Shown: positions 1-8,684, counted from the stretch's first letter. The stretch: DNA of 64,000 nt from Cohaesibacter sp. ES.047 (GCF_900215505.1 NZ_LT907844.1:2452501-2516500), one strand, 5' to 3'. A program made the numbers and translations. The notes: a model not told the origin generated them from the letters alone.

Positions 1-2
1 CT

Positions 3-497
3 GAGCTGTTTCTGGGCCTGCCCCATTTCGTCCTGTTGATGCTGGTTGCCTATGCAGCGGGTGGAGGCGTCAAGGGTGTCATCCTTGGGGTTGGTCTCAC
101 CCATTGGCCGCGTCTTGCGCGCCTGTTGCGTCACGAGACCCAGCGGGTGCTGGCGTCCGATTATGTGGCCGTCTCGCGTGGGCTCGGGCGCAGTCCGCTT
201 TGGGTGGCGCGGCGACATCTGCTGCCTCATCTCATCCCCCAGATCATTGCTGGCTTCGTGCTTATCTTCCCCCATGCCATCCTGCACGAGGCGGGGCTGT
301 CCTTCATCGGGCTCGGGGTGCCGCCGCACCTGCCATCCATCGGCGTTATTCTGTCCGAGTCCCTAAGGGCGCTTGGATCTGGCCTTTGGTGGCTCGCTTT
401 CTTTCCCGGTCTGGGCCTGCTGCTCGTTGCCCTGTCATTTGAGATGTTCGGCGAAGCACTGCGGCGGGTATCCGACCCAGACGAAGGGGTGGCCTGA
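3..497 (+). CDS. ABC transporter permease, C-terminal part (nickel/dipeptide type, NikC-like)
   Basis: Only the 3' part is in the window; the frame is open from the first bases, so the ATG at 36 is not the real start. The visible ~164 residues belong to a binding-protein-dependent inner-membrane permease: the cytoplasmic EAA-type loop appears as SDYVAVSRGLGRSPLWVARR, followed by HLLPH and hydrophobic segments with SFIGLGVPP, typical of the NikC/DppC/OppC group. The stop overlaps the next ATG (TGATG), so translation is coupled to the two ATPases behind it. Order permease-ATPase-ATPase-NikR-like regulator suggests a nickel or related metal importer, but substrate cannot be read from the permease alone. 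Confidence 0.85.
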   Translation, partial: ELFLGLPHFVLLMLVAYAAGGGVKGVILGVGLTHWPRLARLLRHETQRVLASDYVAVSRGLGRSPLWVARRHLLPHLIPQIIAGFVLIFPHAILHEAGLSFIGLGVPPHLPSIGVILSESLRALGSGLWWLAFFPGLGLLLVALSFEMFGEALRRVSDPDEGVA

Positions 498-1258
498 TGC
501 TGGTGGTTGAAAATTTGTCTGTTCGGTTCCGACAGCACGATGGGGCTCATCTGGCTCCGATCAGGGACGTGTCCTTCACTCTGCCGCGGGGGGAGCTCAC
601 CGGGCTGGTCGGTGGATCGGGGGCAGGTAAGAGCCTGATTGCCGAGGCGCTGATTGGCAATTTGCCCCACAATGCCGAAATCACGGGGCGGATGGAGTTT
701 GATGGCGCACGGTTAAAGCACGGCACTCTCGCGCTTGCCCCGCAAAGCCGGGATGCCTTGGACCCACTCAGCCCGGTCGGTCGTCAGGTCGCCCGTTTTG
801 CCAAGCTTGCCGGACGGGATTGTAATGTGGCGACGCTCTTCTCGCATCTTGGGCTGCCGCCAGCAAACCTGAAGCTGTGGCCCCATGAACTGTCGGGCGG
901 CATGGCAAAGCGCGTGCTGCTCGCAACTGCGCTCGCAACCGGGGCTGACTGCATCATCGCGGACGAGCCAACCGCAGGTCTGGATGGAGAAGCCGCCGAC
1001 CGCATTATGGCGCTTCTTGGATCTCTTGCGTCAGATGGCAAGGCCGTTCTTGTGATCAGCCATGATCTCACGCGGCTGGCGCAAATCGCTAGGCAAATGG
1101 TGATCCTGAAGGACGGGCGACAAGTGGACGTAACCGACACGGAAGCCTTCCACACCGGGGCGCTGACGCATCCGTTCACCAAGGCGCTCTGGCAGGCGCA
1201 AACCTGGGAAGATTTTGCTCTCCCACCAAGAGAGGGGCAATACGATGCTCAGCGCTGA
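497..1258 (+). CDS. ABC transporter ATP-binding protein, NikD-like
   Basis: Cytoplasmic ATPase subunit of the importer, 253 aa. All nucleotide-binding motifs are readable: Walker A GGSGAGKS near residue 40, Q-loop ALAPQS near 80, signature LSGGMAKR near 130, Walker B CIIADEPTAGLD and the switch histidine in VISHDL. It is at the short end for oligopeptide/nickel ATPases, and lacks the C-terminal Cys cluster that binds an Fe-S site in many DppD/OppD proteins. Its start overlaps the permease stop and its end overlaps the next ATPase by 14 bases, a tight operon. By position it is the NikD partner of a NikE-like protein. Confidence 0.85.
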   Translation: MLVVENLSVRFRQHDGAHLAPIRDVSFTLPRGELTGLVGGSGAGKSLIAEALIGNLPHNAEITGRMEFDGARLKHGTLALAPQSRDALDPLSPVGRQVARFAKLAGRDCNVATLFSHLGLPPANLKLWPHELSGGMAKRVLLATALATGADCIIADEPTAGLDGEAADRIMALLGSLASDGKAVLVISHDLTRLAQIARQMVILKDGRQVDVTDTEAFHTGALTHPFTKALWQAQTWEDFALPPREGQYDAQR

Positions 1259-1925
1259 GGGTCTGTTCCACCGGTTTGGCGATGCCGTGATCCTCGATCA
1301 GGCAAGCATTGCAGTAGAGGCGACCGCGCGGATAGGCATCGCAGGTCCGTCCGGTGTTGGAAAAACGACGCTTGGCCGCATTCTGGCCGGTCAGTTGCGG
1401 CCGCAAGCGGGTCATGTCTCTTGGGATGGCGCGGATATCGCCGCGCTTAAGGGGCCATCGCCCGTGCAACTGGCACCGCAGTCTCCAGAGCTGGCCGTGG
1501 ATCCGCGCTGGTCCATTGCCGATGTCCTTGAAAATGGCGGCGCGATTGATGACACAATCCTTGAAGGGCTTGGCATCCGGCCTGAATGGCATGGACGACG
1601 AGCGCGCGAGCTGTCGGGTGGAGAGCTTGCGCGGGTTTCGCTTGCGCGCCTCATCCTGCCAACAACGCGCCTCCTCATCTGCGACGAGATCACCGCCCAG
1701 CTTGATGCCATCTCGGCGCGGCAGATCTGGCAGGCCTTGTTGGCTGTGCTGACCGAGAGGCACATCGGCCTTGTCGTCATCAGCCATGATGACAGGTTGC
1801 GCAAAGCCGTCTGCACCAAAAGCTTCCAGCTTCAGGGCGGACAATTGCAGCCTGATGTGTGTTTCGACCGCACCGAGGCTCGGGACGGAGCCTCGTCCTC
1901 TGGTGGAATGGCAGGGAGGGGATGA
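1245..1925 (+). CDS. ABC transporter ATP-binding protein, NikE-like
   Basis: Second ATPase of the importer, 226 aa. Walker A GPSGVGKT, Q-loop QLAPQS, signature LSGGELAR, Walker B LLICDEITAQLD and switch VISHDD are all intact, so hydrolysis is expected. The ATG at 1245 is chosen over one at 1215 because it follows a purine-rich ribosome site (agagaggggcaa) and gives the family N-terminus. Like its partner it is compact, ending soon after the switch region with a short divergent tail. Last gene of the transporter before a 154-base gap and the NikR-like gene. Confidence 0.85.
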   Translation: MLSAEGLFHRFGDAVILDQASIAVEATARIGIAGPSGVGKTTLGRILAGQLRPQAGHVSWDGADIAALKGPSPVQLAPQSPELAVDPRWSIADVLENGGAIDDTILEGLGIRPEWHGRRARELSGGELARVSLARLILPTTRLLICDEITAQLDAISARQIWQALLAVLTERHIGLVVISHDDRLRKAVCTKSFQLQGGQLQPDVCFDRTEARDGASSSGGMAGRG

Positions 1926-2079
1926 GTTCCAGTCACTGAAGACACTGCGATAGGGGGGGGCTTCGTCAGGCCCGGATTGCGGGCAGGTGGTATTTTGCTT
2001 CTTCTGATATCGCCCGTTTGCTGCTAGGTTCCTGTTGTGGCGTCGAGCCGGGGGTAACAGTCGGAAGTCTGGAAAAGAA

Positions 2080-2589
2080 ATGAAGCGCATAACCATCACG
2101 CTTTCAGATGAAATCGCAGCAGCATTAGACCAGTATATGAGCGAAAGCGGCGCGCAAAATCGGTCAGAAGCCATCAGGGATCTGGTTCGCCGCGCCATGC
2201 TCGACCGACCGGAGGGGCCCGAGGATGCCGACTGCCTCGGGGTTGTGTCCTACACCGTGGACCAAACAACCCGAAACCTCGGAGCGCGGTTGGCAAAACG
2301 CCGCCTTGATGCGCACGACAGGCACCTTACCTCCCTTTCCATTCCTCTGGATCATTCCACCGCGCTGGAGATCGAAGTCACGCATGGAAAACTGCGTGAT
2401 GTTGCCTCCACCGCCGAAACCCTCTTTTTGGAACGAGGGGTCGCGCATGGATCGCTCTCCCTCGTCCCCGTGACCGCCAGTGGCACACACCATGTCCACG
2501 AAGGCGAACGCGCTTCTCCGCATCACCACATCCAGGTGCAACAAAGCTTCAGCAAATCGCACAAAAAGCACGAGCCGGATAGCCATTGA
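2080..2589 (+). CDS. nikR: NikR-like ribbon-helix-helix metal regulator lacking the nickel ligands
   Basis: 169 aa. Residues 1-45 are the ribbon-helix-helix DNA-binding domain (MKRITITLSD, NRSEAIRDLVR) and residues ~52-130 the ACT-like metal domain; it aligns with E. coli NikR without gaps over the first 100 residues. On that alignment the four high-affinity Ni ligands His76, His87, His89 and Cys95 are Leu76, Ser87, Pro89 and Ala95. A tail of ~38 residues absent from E. coli NikR carries nine histidines (137, 138, 140, 148-150, 161, 164, 169). The start at 2080 has a good ribosome site (ggaaaag); the longer reading from 2035 lacks family similarity. The fold call is firm; nickel sensing is doubtful. 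The adjacent importer is the probable target. Confidence 0.85.
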   Translation: MKRITITLSDEIAAALDQYMSESGAQNRSEAIRDLVRRAMLDRPEGPEDADCLGVVSYTVDQTTRNLGARLAKRRLDAHDRHLTSLSIPLDHSTALEIEVTHGKLRDVASTAETLFLERGVAHGSLSLVPVTASGTHHVHEGERASPHHHIQVQQSFSKSHKKHEPDSH

Positions 2590-2778
2590 CCTGCTGAACC
2601 GACAGGTAAGGGGGAGGGTGCTCAATGGGGCGGATTGCGGATATTGCCCTTGCGGATATCCGCCAGCACCCTGTCGTCCTTGTCCGATAAGGTTGATACA
2701 GGACTCCGTGCCTTCCCCACACGGTCATCACACCTGCCGAAGCCTTTGTGCTTGTCGTGGTCGGGTTGGGTCGCTTAG

Positions 2779-2946
2779 GGAGTCGAGTTCGCCAATACGG
2801 TCGGAGGCACTCAGGCCTTCAGGGACAGCGTCTATTATTTTGATGATGATCACCTGTCCATTCAAGGCTCCTCTCTGCTCGCCCCCGAAATTGCCTCAGG
2901 TGTCGAGCCCTTCCTGAAAAGAGCCACACAAGCTCGGGCACAGTAG
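2779..2946 (+). pseudogene. Remnant of an SGNH/acyltransferase-type C-terminus
   Basis: After a stop at 2776 the frame encodes about 55 residues including VYYFDDDHLSIQGSSLLAP and ends at TAG 2944-2946. The D-x-x-H arrangement followed by S-x-x-G is the hallmark of the C-terminal catalytic block of SGNH hydrolases fused to acyltransferase-3 proteins. Nothing upstream in the same frame carries the rest of the domain and no start is present, so this looks like a fragment left by decay. The rest of the 2590-3054 gap holds only shadow frames, apart from the TetR promoter region. Confidence 0.5.
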
Positions 2947-3028
2947 GAACCGGGTGGCGGTCAGCATGCCAGCTGCCCTCTGGCCCGTTATGCGTACCAT
3001 CCGCGTTAACCTAATTTGCATCAGACAC

Positions 3029-3043
3029 TAGACGACCGGTCTA
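3029..3043. promoter_or_regulatory. Inverted repeat, probable TetR operator
   Basis: TAGAC-N5-GTCTA, a perfect 5+5 inverted repeat, with the 8-base palindrome GACCGGTC nested inside it. It lies 12 bases before the ATG at 3055. TetR regulators usually bind such repeats over their own promoter, so this is the natural autoregulatory site for the gene that follows. It also argues against translation starting at 3016, which would put the repeat inside the coding region. Confidence 0.5.
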
Positions 3044-3054
3044 TTAGTCCCTAT

Positions 3055-3654
3055 ATGGCAAGTATGAAACGCATGAAAAAATCGGATGTAACCCGCCAGA
3101 CGATCCTCTCCACGGGGCGGGCTCTCGTGACAAAGGGCGGCTTTGGCGCCATGGGCCTGTCGACGTTGCTCAATGAGAGCGGGGTCCCCAAGGGGTCCTT
3201 CTACTATTACTTCCCCTCCAAGGAGGCCTTTGGCGAAGCGATGCTTCGGGACTATGTGGAAGACTATCTGACGCGCGTCGAGGCTCTGATGACCCGGGAC
3301 GGGTGCGGCGCAGACAAGCTTATGGCTTTCTGTTCTGCATGGCTGGATCACGATCGGCATCAGGGACTGGTGAGCACCTGCCTTGTCGTCAAACTCGGGG
3401 CCGAAGTCGCCGATCTGTCGGAGACGATGCGTCTGGTGCTCGACAATGGCGTCAAGGCGCTCGTCGGAAAACTTGCGATCATCATGCGTGAAGGGGAGGC
3501 CGACGGCTCTCTCCACCCCCAGGAGGCCACGGAAAGGTCAGTACAGGTGCTCTACGCGCAATTGCTGGGCGCGGCCATCCAATCGAAACTCTCGCACGAT
3601 CAGACCCCGCTGGAAGCGGTTCTGGAAGACATAAAGGCACGTCTGATCGTCTGA
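3055..3654 (+). CDS. TetR/AcrR-family transcriptional regulator
   Basis: 199 aa from 3055; in-frame ATGs also occur at 3016, 3064 and 3073 and none has a strong ribosome site. The N-terminal helix-turn-helix is clear (TILSTGRALVTKGGFGAMGLSTLLNE split by SGVPKGSFYYYFPSKEAFGEAML, about residues 13-60). The C-terminal ligand domain contains LVVKLGAEVADLS, as in regulators of the NemR/AcuR kind that control enal- or quinone-reducing enzymes; that analogy is an inference. It sits 18 bases before an oxidoreductase gene on the same strand, with which it almost certainly forms a self-regulated operon. Confidence 0.85.
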   Translation: MASMKRMKKSDVTRQTILSTGRALVTKGGFGAMGLSTLLNESGVPKGSFYYYFPSKEAFGEAMLRDYVEDYLTRVEALMTRDGCGADKLMAFCSAWLDHDRHQGLVSTCLVVKLGAEVADLSETMRLVLDNGVKALVGKLAIIMREGEADGSLHPQEATERSVQVLYAQLLGAAIQSKLSHDQTPLEAVLEDIKARLIV

Positions 3655-3672
3655 CCATAAGGATTATGACTC

Positions 3673-4653
3673 ATGAAAGCTGCTGTTCACGACCAGTTTG
3701 GAAACCCCGCAGATGTTCTCGAACCCCGCGATGTTGATCTGTCCACTCCGGGCGAGGGCGAGGTCCGGATCAAGACCATCCTGTCCCCAATTCACAATCA
3801 CGACCTCTGGACCATCCGTGGAGACTATGGCTACAAGCCGCCGCTTCCCGAAGCCATTGGCGGCTCCGAAGCCGTGGGAACCATCGAAGCGGTCGGGCAA
3901 GGCGTTGATGATGCGATGATTGGCCGGCGTGTCGCGATTGCCGGTGTGCACGGGTCATGGGCTGAATACTTCATTGCGCCCACAGCGGGCCTGTTGCCCT
4001 TGCCCGAGCAGATCAGCGACGAACAGGGCGCGCAATTGATCGCGATGCCCTTTTCAGCCATCTCCCTGTTGCAGACCCTTCAGGCCAAGCCCGGCGAGTG
4101 GATCGTTCAGACCGCGTCCAACGGCGCTGTCGGACGGATCATGGTGGGCCTGACCAAGGCGCGCGGCATTCACCTTCTCAATCTGGTGCGTCGTCCAGAG
4201 GCCGCCGAAGAGTTGCGCGAGGCGGGTATCGAGAATGTGCTCTCTACCTCGGTTGAGGGGTGGAAAGACGATGCCCGCGCTCTGGTCGGCGATGGTCGCA
4301 TCACCTCCGCTATCGATTCTGTCGGCGGGGCGATATCCGCCGATCTGATCGATCTGCTCTCTGCGGACGGGGAGCTGGTCATTTTTGGCTCCGCCACGGG
4401 CGAGCCAATGAAGCTTGGGTCCGGGCCGCTGATCATGAAGCAGATCGTGATCAAGGGGTTTTGGGGGGCACAAGTGAGCGCCAATATGGCACCGGATCTG
4501 CGCAAGGACCTGATTTCTGAGCTGGTGAAGCTGGCCCTTCAGGGGGACTTACCACTGGAAACCGGCGGGATCTACGCCCTCGACCAAGCCAAGGAAGCCA
4601 TGACCGCGGCTCTGACACCGGGCCGGGCAGGCAAGATCCTGCTCAAGCCTTGA
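3673..4653 (+). CDS. MDR-superfamily NADPH oxidoreductase, enoyl-reductase (MECR/ETR)-like
   Basis: 326 aa, full length for a medium-chain dehydrogenase/reductase without zinc. The N-terminal GroES-like half has NHDLWTIRGDYGYKPPLP and IGGSEAVGTIEAVG, and the Rossmann half starts at WIVQTASNGAVGR near residue 140, a pattern shared with mitochondrial-type 2-enoyl reductases. No structural zinc cysteine cluster is visible. Likely substrate: an enal, enone or enoyl thioester reduced with NADPH; the exact one is not readable. Cotranscribed with the TetR regulator upstream. Confidence 0.8.
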   Translation: MKAAVHDQFGNPADVLEPRDVDLSTPGEGEVRIKTILSPIHNHDLWTIRGDYGYKPPLPEAIGGSEAVGTIEAVGQGVDDAMIGRRVAIAGVHGSWAEYFIAPTAGLLPLPEQISDEQGAQLIAMPFSAISLLQTLQAKPGEWIVQTASNGAVGRIMVGLTKARGIHLLNLVRRPEAAEELREAGIENVLSTSVEGWKDDARALVGDGRITSAIDSVGGAISADLIDLLSADGELVIFGSATGEPMKLGSGPLIMKQIVIKGFWGAQVSANMAPDLRKDLISELVKLALQGDLPLETGGIYALDQAKEAMTAALTPGRAGKILLKP

Positions 4654-4724
4654 TCTGGCAAGGCAGGTGAAACACGGCTTGCACCGCTGTGTTGCCTGCC
4701 TTTGAATGTCGACCAAGCAAAAAC

Positions 4725-4755
4725 AAAGAGGCATCGTCAATGATGATGCCTCTTT
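4725..4755. terminator. Bidirectional intrinsic terminator
   Basis: Perfect 11-base stem (AAAGAGGCATC with GATGCCTCTTT) around a 9-base loop, A-rich before and T-rich after, between the convergent oxidoreductase gene and the M48 remnant. An imperfect hairpin at about 4661-4703 (ggcagg...cctgcc) may assist. Confidence 0.8.
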
Positions 4756-4795
4756 AGTTAGCTAAAACAATCCGCTAGCAAATGCAGAACGACTC

Positions 4796-6160
4796 CTAGA
4801 GACCGAGAAGTCCTCCAAGGAATTTGCTGTTTGAGGCTTGTGGCGCCAGCCCCCGGTTCTGGTCATCGCCACTATTTGCCAGAGCTCCGATCAAACCATC
4901 GGCTGAGCGGTACTTTTCATCTGCGCGGCGCCCTTGGGACGCTTGCTTGCAAAGGTCGCGAATCTGCTTGTCGCCCTGCGATTTGCAGCTCTCCATACTA
5001 GCCGTCATCCATTCTTTATCACCGAGTGTCCGGGCCGTCGTGATGGCAGTCGGCAGAGTGCTGGAAACCGGAAACTTTCGCTGCATCCGAGCGATGACCT
5101 TTTTGGCATCAACGCCATTCTTGTGCTGGGCATGGGCCCCAGCCAACATGCAATAGTAGCCGATTGGTGCCGATTGCGTGTTTTGGGCTCCCTTCAGAAG
5201 CTTGTAGGCTATCTCTGGATCCCAAGTGTTCAGCGAAGCAAAGGCCATGGTGCGCGCGGTTGCTGATTTGCCGAAGCCTCCTTTGAGCATGGATGCAAGT
5301 TTGCGAAGGCTCGATTTGTTATCGGCATCTGCGATATACTGATGCAGACGTTGATAAAAAGATGCAAGATTGCGGAAGGAAGATGCGGACTTGGCTGCCT
5401 TGTGACGCTTTGTCTCGCGTTGCGCCGGGACCGAATCTCCGAGCAGCTTGGCTGCCTGCTTGTTGACCCGATCAAGACGCGATTTTGCCGATGGATGCGT
5501 TTGCTTGACCTTTTGGGCCAACTCGGACACCGAACCGGTAATACCATTGATCATGACGTCGGTAACCGAGTCGAAGTCAAAACTCTTGATTTTGGTTTTC
5601 TTGCCGTTGCGCGCCAGCCTCTGTTTCTCGGCCTCGGCCTCGGCGGTGCGGATATGCTCTAGCACATCGGCCATCGCGGTCGGATCATAGCCTGCTTTGA
5701 GGAGCATTTCGACGGCGAAGGCATCTGCCTTGTGTTCTTGACTGCGGTCGAACTGGGCCAATCCGACATCCTTGAGCAAGGTCACCCCGGTTACGAGCAT
5801 GGCCGCGCTGTGGACAGCATCGTCACGCACGGCGGCCTGCTCACTGTCCGGCAGATAATACTGGTAAGATCCCTTGCCGATTTTGCGCGAGTCCATGCGC
5901 GAGACGACGCTGGCGTAGGTAAAGGCCTGCGCCGCAACAGAGCCCGCATCGGTCATGGCACGCACCACCTCGGCATCCTTGTGGTGGCCCATCAGGATGT
6001 GACCCATCTCGTGCGCGATGATGGCAGCAAGTTCATCCTCGGATTCGGTTTTCTGAACGGCGAGAATGCTGATGAAAATATCGCCAGACGGCGTGGCCTG
6101 ACCGTTTAGGCCATCTTGAGGCGAGAGAAAGATTCCAACGCGTTCCGGCTCCTCTCCAGT
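4796..6160 (-). pseudogene. M48-family zinc metalloprotease, 5'-truncated
   Basis: The frame encodes a Zn peptidase: HEMGH with the third ligand in QEHKADAFAV about 90 residues later, then a helical/TPR-like C-terminal region, ending ANSKFLGGLLGL. The first ATG in frame (6007) lies inside the HEMGH motif, so a protein started there would be dead. Protease-like sequence continues upstream in frame (TPSGDIFISILAV, TGEEPERVGIFLS) up to a TAG at 6161-6163, with no ATG, GTG or TTG in between. The start and signal peptide are missing. The gene appears fused to the FkbM fragment upstream and inactivated. Confidence 0.75.
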
Positions 6161-6760
6161 CTAATGGCGCAACAGGTGGGCGCCGATCCGCTGCATGTGT
6201 TTCTCCAGCGGCCGGATTTCCAGCGTGCCGTCTGCATCGGGCTTGATCTTTGTGCCGCCGATATTGTCCTCGTTAAACTGTGCAATGCTGCCTTTCGAAG
6301 GGGAATTGCCAAGTCCAAAGTTATGACAGTCAACGCGGCCTTCAAGGGCGTTCAGTGCGACATTCCGCTCAAGAATTGAGAAGGTCTCGGGCACTGGTTC
6401 AAAACAGTAGATGTGCTTTGCATGGGTGTGTCTGCCCCAATAGACAGCATGGTTGCCAATATTGGCGCCGATATCAAGGATGATAGCATCCTCTTGAATG
6501 CGGCTTTTCAAGCTCTCGAGTATCTCGAATTCGACATAGTTTCTGAGCTTGAGCAAATGTTTCTGGATGATATCCTGCTGATGATTGGGAACATGAAACT
6601 GCGCCCCGTCCCGCAAGGTGATCACCGCATCAGCTGTCATCGGCGGGATGACGAGATGTTCGAGCAACTCGATGCGCGCGCACAGCTCGCGATAGCTCTT
6701 GGTTCTTTTGAACAGACTGTTCGTGGTTTTGGCTGCGAGCTTTGCAAAGGGATTTTTCAT
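6161..6760 (-). pseudogene. FkbM-family methyltransferase, 3'-truncated and fused in frame to the M48 remnant
   Basis: 199 codons from ATG 6760. The SAM-binding motif ILDIGANIGNHAVYWG (about residues 93-108) and CFEPVPETFSILERN are typical of FkbM methyltransferases, but the family's C-terminal KIDVEG block is absent: after LEIRPLEK the sequence turns into what resembles the start of an M48 domain (MQRIGAHLLRH) and stops at TAG. The M48 frame resumes immediately after that stop in the same frame. The upstream reading to 7507 is a shadow of yghU on the other strand. Best read as a deletion joining two genes followed by a nonsense change. Confidence 0.7.
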
Positions 6761-7021
6761 CGTCTTCAGCCTTTTGGGCCCTGTAGGGGACGATTGTCGG
6801 GCGTATGAAAAGGTGTAGCGTACCGTAAAATATATCATGGGGAAAGTTGCCTGGTGGCTTTGACCAAAATCCCATTGGACTGGATCTCTTAAAGGCTGCA
6901 TCACCGCCACTTTGTAATAGCGGGTCTTGATGGGGACTTTTGTGTCCGGGCATGAGTGCCTATATTGAACAGCAATCGATCGTCGTTTTGACGCTTCTCC
7001 GATAATGAAAGGTTTAGAGCA

Positions 7022-7885
7022 TTGTCTGATCAGAATGGGTACGAGCCGCCAAAGGTATGGGTTTGGGATCAGGAAGGGGCTGGCGCCTGGGCCAAGATAA
7101 ACCGCCCTGTTTCCGGCGCAACACATGAGAAGGAATTGCCGCAGGGCAAGCATCCCTTGCAGCTTTATTCTCTTGCAACACCCAATGGCCAAAAGGTCAC
7201 GATTTTGCTTGAGGAGCTGCTTGAGCTGGGCGTCAAGGACGCTGAATATGATGCCTGGTTGATCAAGATCGGCGATGGCGAACAGTTTTCTTCGGGCTTT
7301 GTTGAGGTGAACCCCAACTCCAAGATCCCGGCGCTGTTCGACAAGGACCGCGGCATCCGCGTGTTTGAATCCGGCGCGATCTGTCTCTATCTGGCGGAAA
7401 AGTTCGGTCACTTCCTGCCCACCGATATTGCGCATCGCACCGAGGTTCTGAACTGGCTGTTCTGGCTGCAGGGATCGGCACCCTATCTGGGCGGCGGCTT
7501 TGGCCATTTTTATAGCTATGCGCCGTTCAAGATCGAGTATGCCATCGATCGCTTCACCATGGAGGCCAAGCGCCAGCTCGATGTTCTGGAAAAGGAGCTG
7601 GCCAAGAACCGGTATCTTGGCGGCGACGAATACACCGTCGCCGACATGGTAACCTGGCCCTGGTACGGCAATCTAGCGCTGGGCAAGCAATATGATGCCG
7701 GTGAGTTTCTCTCTGTCGAGGACTATGTGAATGTGCGTCGCTGGGCCAACGAAATACTTGAGCGACCAGCTGTCCAGCGCGGGCGCATGGTCAACCGTGT
7801 CAAAGGCGAACTGAGCGAACAGCTGCACGAGCGTCATGATGCATCCGATTTCGACCTGCGCACTGAAGACAAGCTCCAGTCCTAG
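7022..7885 (+). CDS. yghU: Glutathione-dependent disulfide-bond oxidoreductase YghU
   Basis: 287 aa, colinear with E. coli YghU along its whole length, including INRPVSG, GKHPLQLYSLATPNGQKVT, SSGFVEVNPNSKIPAL and the C-terminal QLHERHDASDF. YghU is a Nu-class glutathione transferase fold that holds two GSH molecules and reduces disulfides and peroxides in the cytoplasm. The start is TTG (7022), since no in-frame ATG gives the conserved N-terminus. It is monocistronic, facing away from the decayed FkbM/M48 locus. Confidence 0.95.
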   Translation: MSDQNGYEPPKVWVWDQEGAGAWAKINRPVSGATHEKELPQGKHPLQLYSLATPNGQKVTILLEELLELGVKDAEYDAWLIKIGDGEQFSSGFVEVNPNSKIPALFDKDRGIRVFESGAICLYLAEKFGHFLPTDIAHRTEVLNWLFWLQGSAPYLGGGFGHFYSYAPFKIEYAIDRFTMEAKRQLDVLEKELAKNRYLGGDEYTVADMVTWPWYGNLALGKQYDAGEFLSVEDYVNVRRWANEILERPAVQRGRMVNRVKGELSEQLHERHDASDFDLRTEDKLQS

Positions 7886-7988
7886 ATCTGGATCGGGCCG
7901 CAAGTCGTCTGAAATGGAAAAAGCGTCGGCAGCCTCCGCTCCGGCGCTTTTTCTTTGGCTGCCTGTTGCCGCACGTCTCCCCAAACGT

Positions 7989-8684
7989 TCAGAGCGAAAA
8001 CAGGGAAGGCGGCTCTTCGGCCGGTTCGATGAGTTTTTCTCCGCTTGCCCGGCTGTTGCCAACCGCTCGGTCGACCTGGTAGGAGATCAGTTCGTGATCG
8101 CGATGTTCGTTGAGGACAGCGCGGGCATCATCGACGCCGTTCGAGCGATCAAGCCAGGTATCATAGACCTCGGGCTTGAGGATCACCGGCATGCGGTGGT
8201 GGATATGCTTGATTTCCTTGACGGCGGGTGCGGTCAGAATGGTGCAGCTGAAAAGGCCAAGGGTTTCGTTGAAGGCACTGAGCCCCGCAAAGGCAAACGC
8301 CTCGAAGTCCGGCAGGTGCAGCAGATGCGGATCTTTCTTGCCGTCTTTCGGGCTTTTCGTCCATTCATAATAGCCGTCCGCCGGGATGAGGCAGCGGCCA
8401 TATTTGAATGCTTCGCGAAAGGCGGGTTTCTTGTGCGCTTCCTCCGAACGGGCGTTGAACATAGGATACTCGTTCTGCAGATCCTTGGCCCAGTGTGGCA
8501 CGAGCCACCAGCGCCCCGACAGAAGACGGCGCTCGCCATTCACATCGGCGACATAGAGAATCTCCTGCGTCGGTGCGATGTTGTAACGCGGTGGCACGTT
8601 TCTGTGCGTGTCCTCGGGATGGATCAGATTGTACATCTGATGGATGGCCGCCCAAGAGCCCTTCAGGATAAAGCGTCCACACAT
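7989..8684 (-). CDS. SOS response-associated peptidase family protein (YedK/HMCES)
   Basis: 231 aa. It starts MCGRF, so Cys2 becomes the N-terminal nucleophile after Met removal; RYNIAPTQ, WWLVPHWAKD, FNARSEE, CLIPADGYYEW and HHRMPVIL supply the conserved Asn, Glu and His of the family. Members crosslink covalently to abasic sites in single-stranded DNA and shield them from error-prone repair. The gene stands alone, converging on yghU and divergent from the thioesterase gene. No LexA box was recognised in the ~200 bases before it. Confidence 0.93.
   Translation of the reverse strand: MCGRFILKGSWAAIHQMYNLIHPEDTHRNVPPRYNIAPTQEILYVADVNGERRLLSGRWWLVPHWAKDLQNEYPMFNARSEEAHKKPAFREAFKYGRCLIPADGYYEWTKSPKDGKKDPHLLHLPDFEAFAFAGLSAFNETLGLFSCTILTAPAVKEIKHIHHRMPVILKPEVYDTWLDRSNGVDDARAVLNEHRDHELISYQVDRAVGNSRASGEKLIEPAEEPPSLFSL

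Noticed and set aside
1176-2198. 340-residue minus-strand frame across nikE and the nikR start
   Set aside because: The plus strand carries intact ABC motifs and NikR; the minus reading has none and no ribosome site.
2480-2917. 145-residue frame overlapping the nikR end
   Set aside because: Composition is that of a shifted frame; the meaningful sequence in this gap is the SGNH-like stretch in another frame.
6761-7507. Upstream extension of the FkbM frame on the minus strand
   Set aside because: It lies opposite yghU and shows no methyltransferase sequence before ATG 6760.
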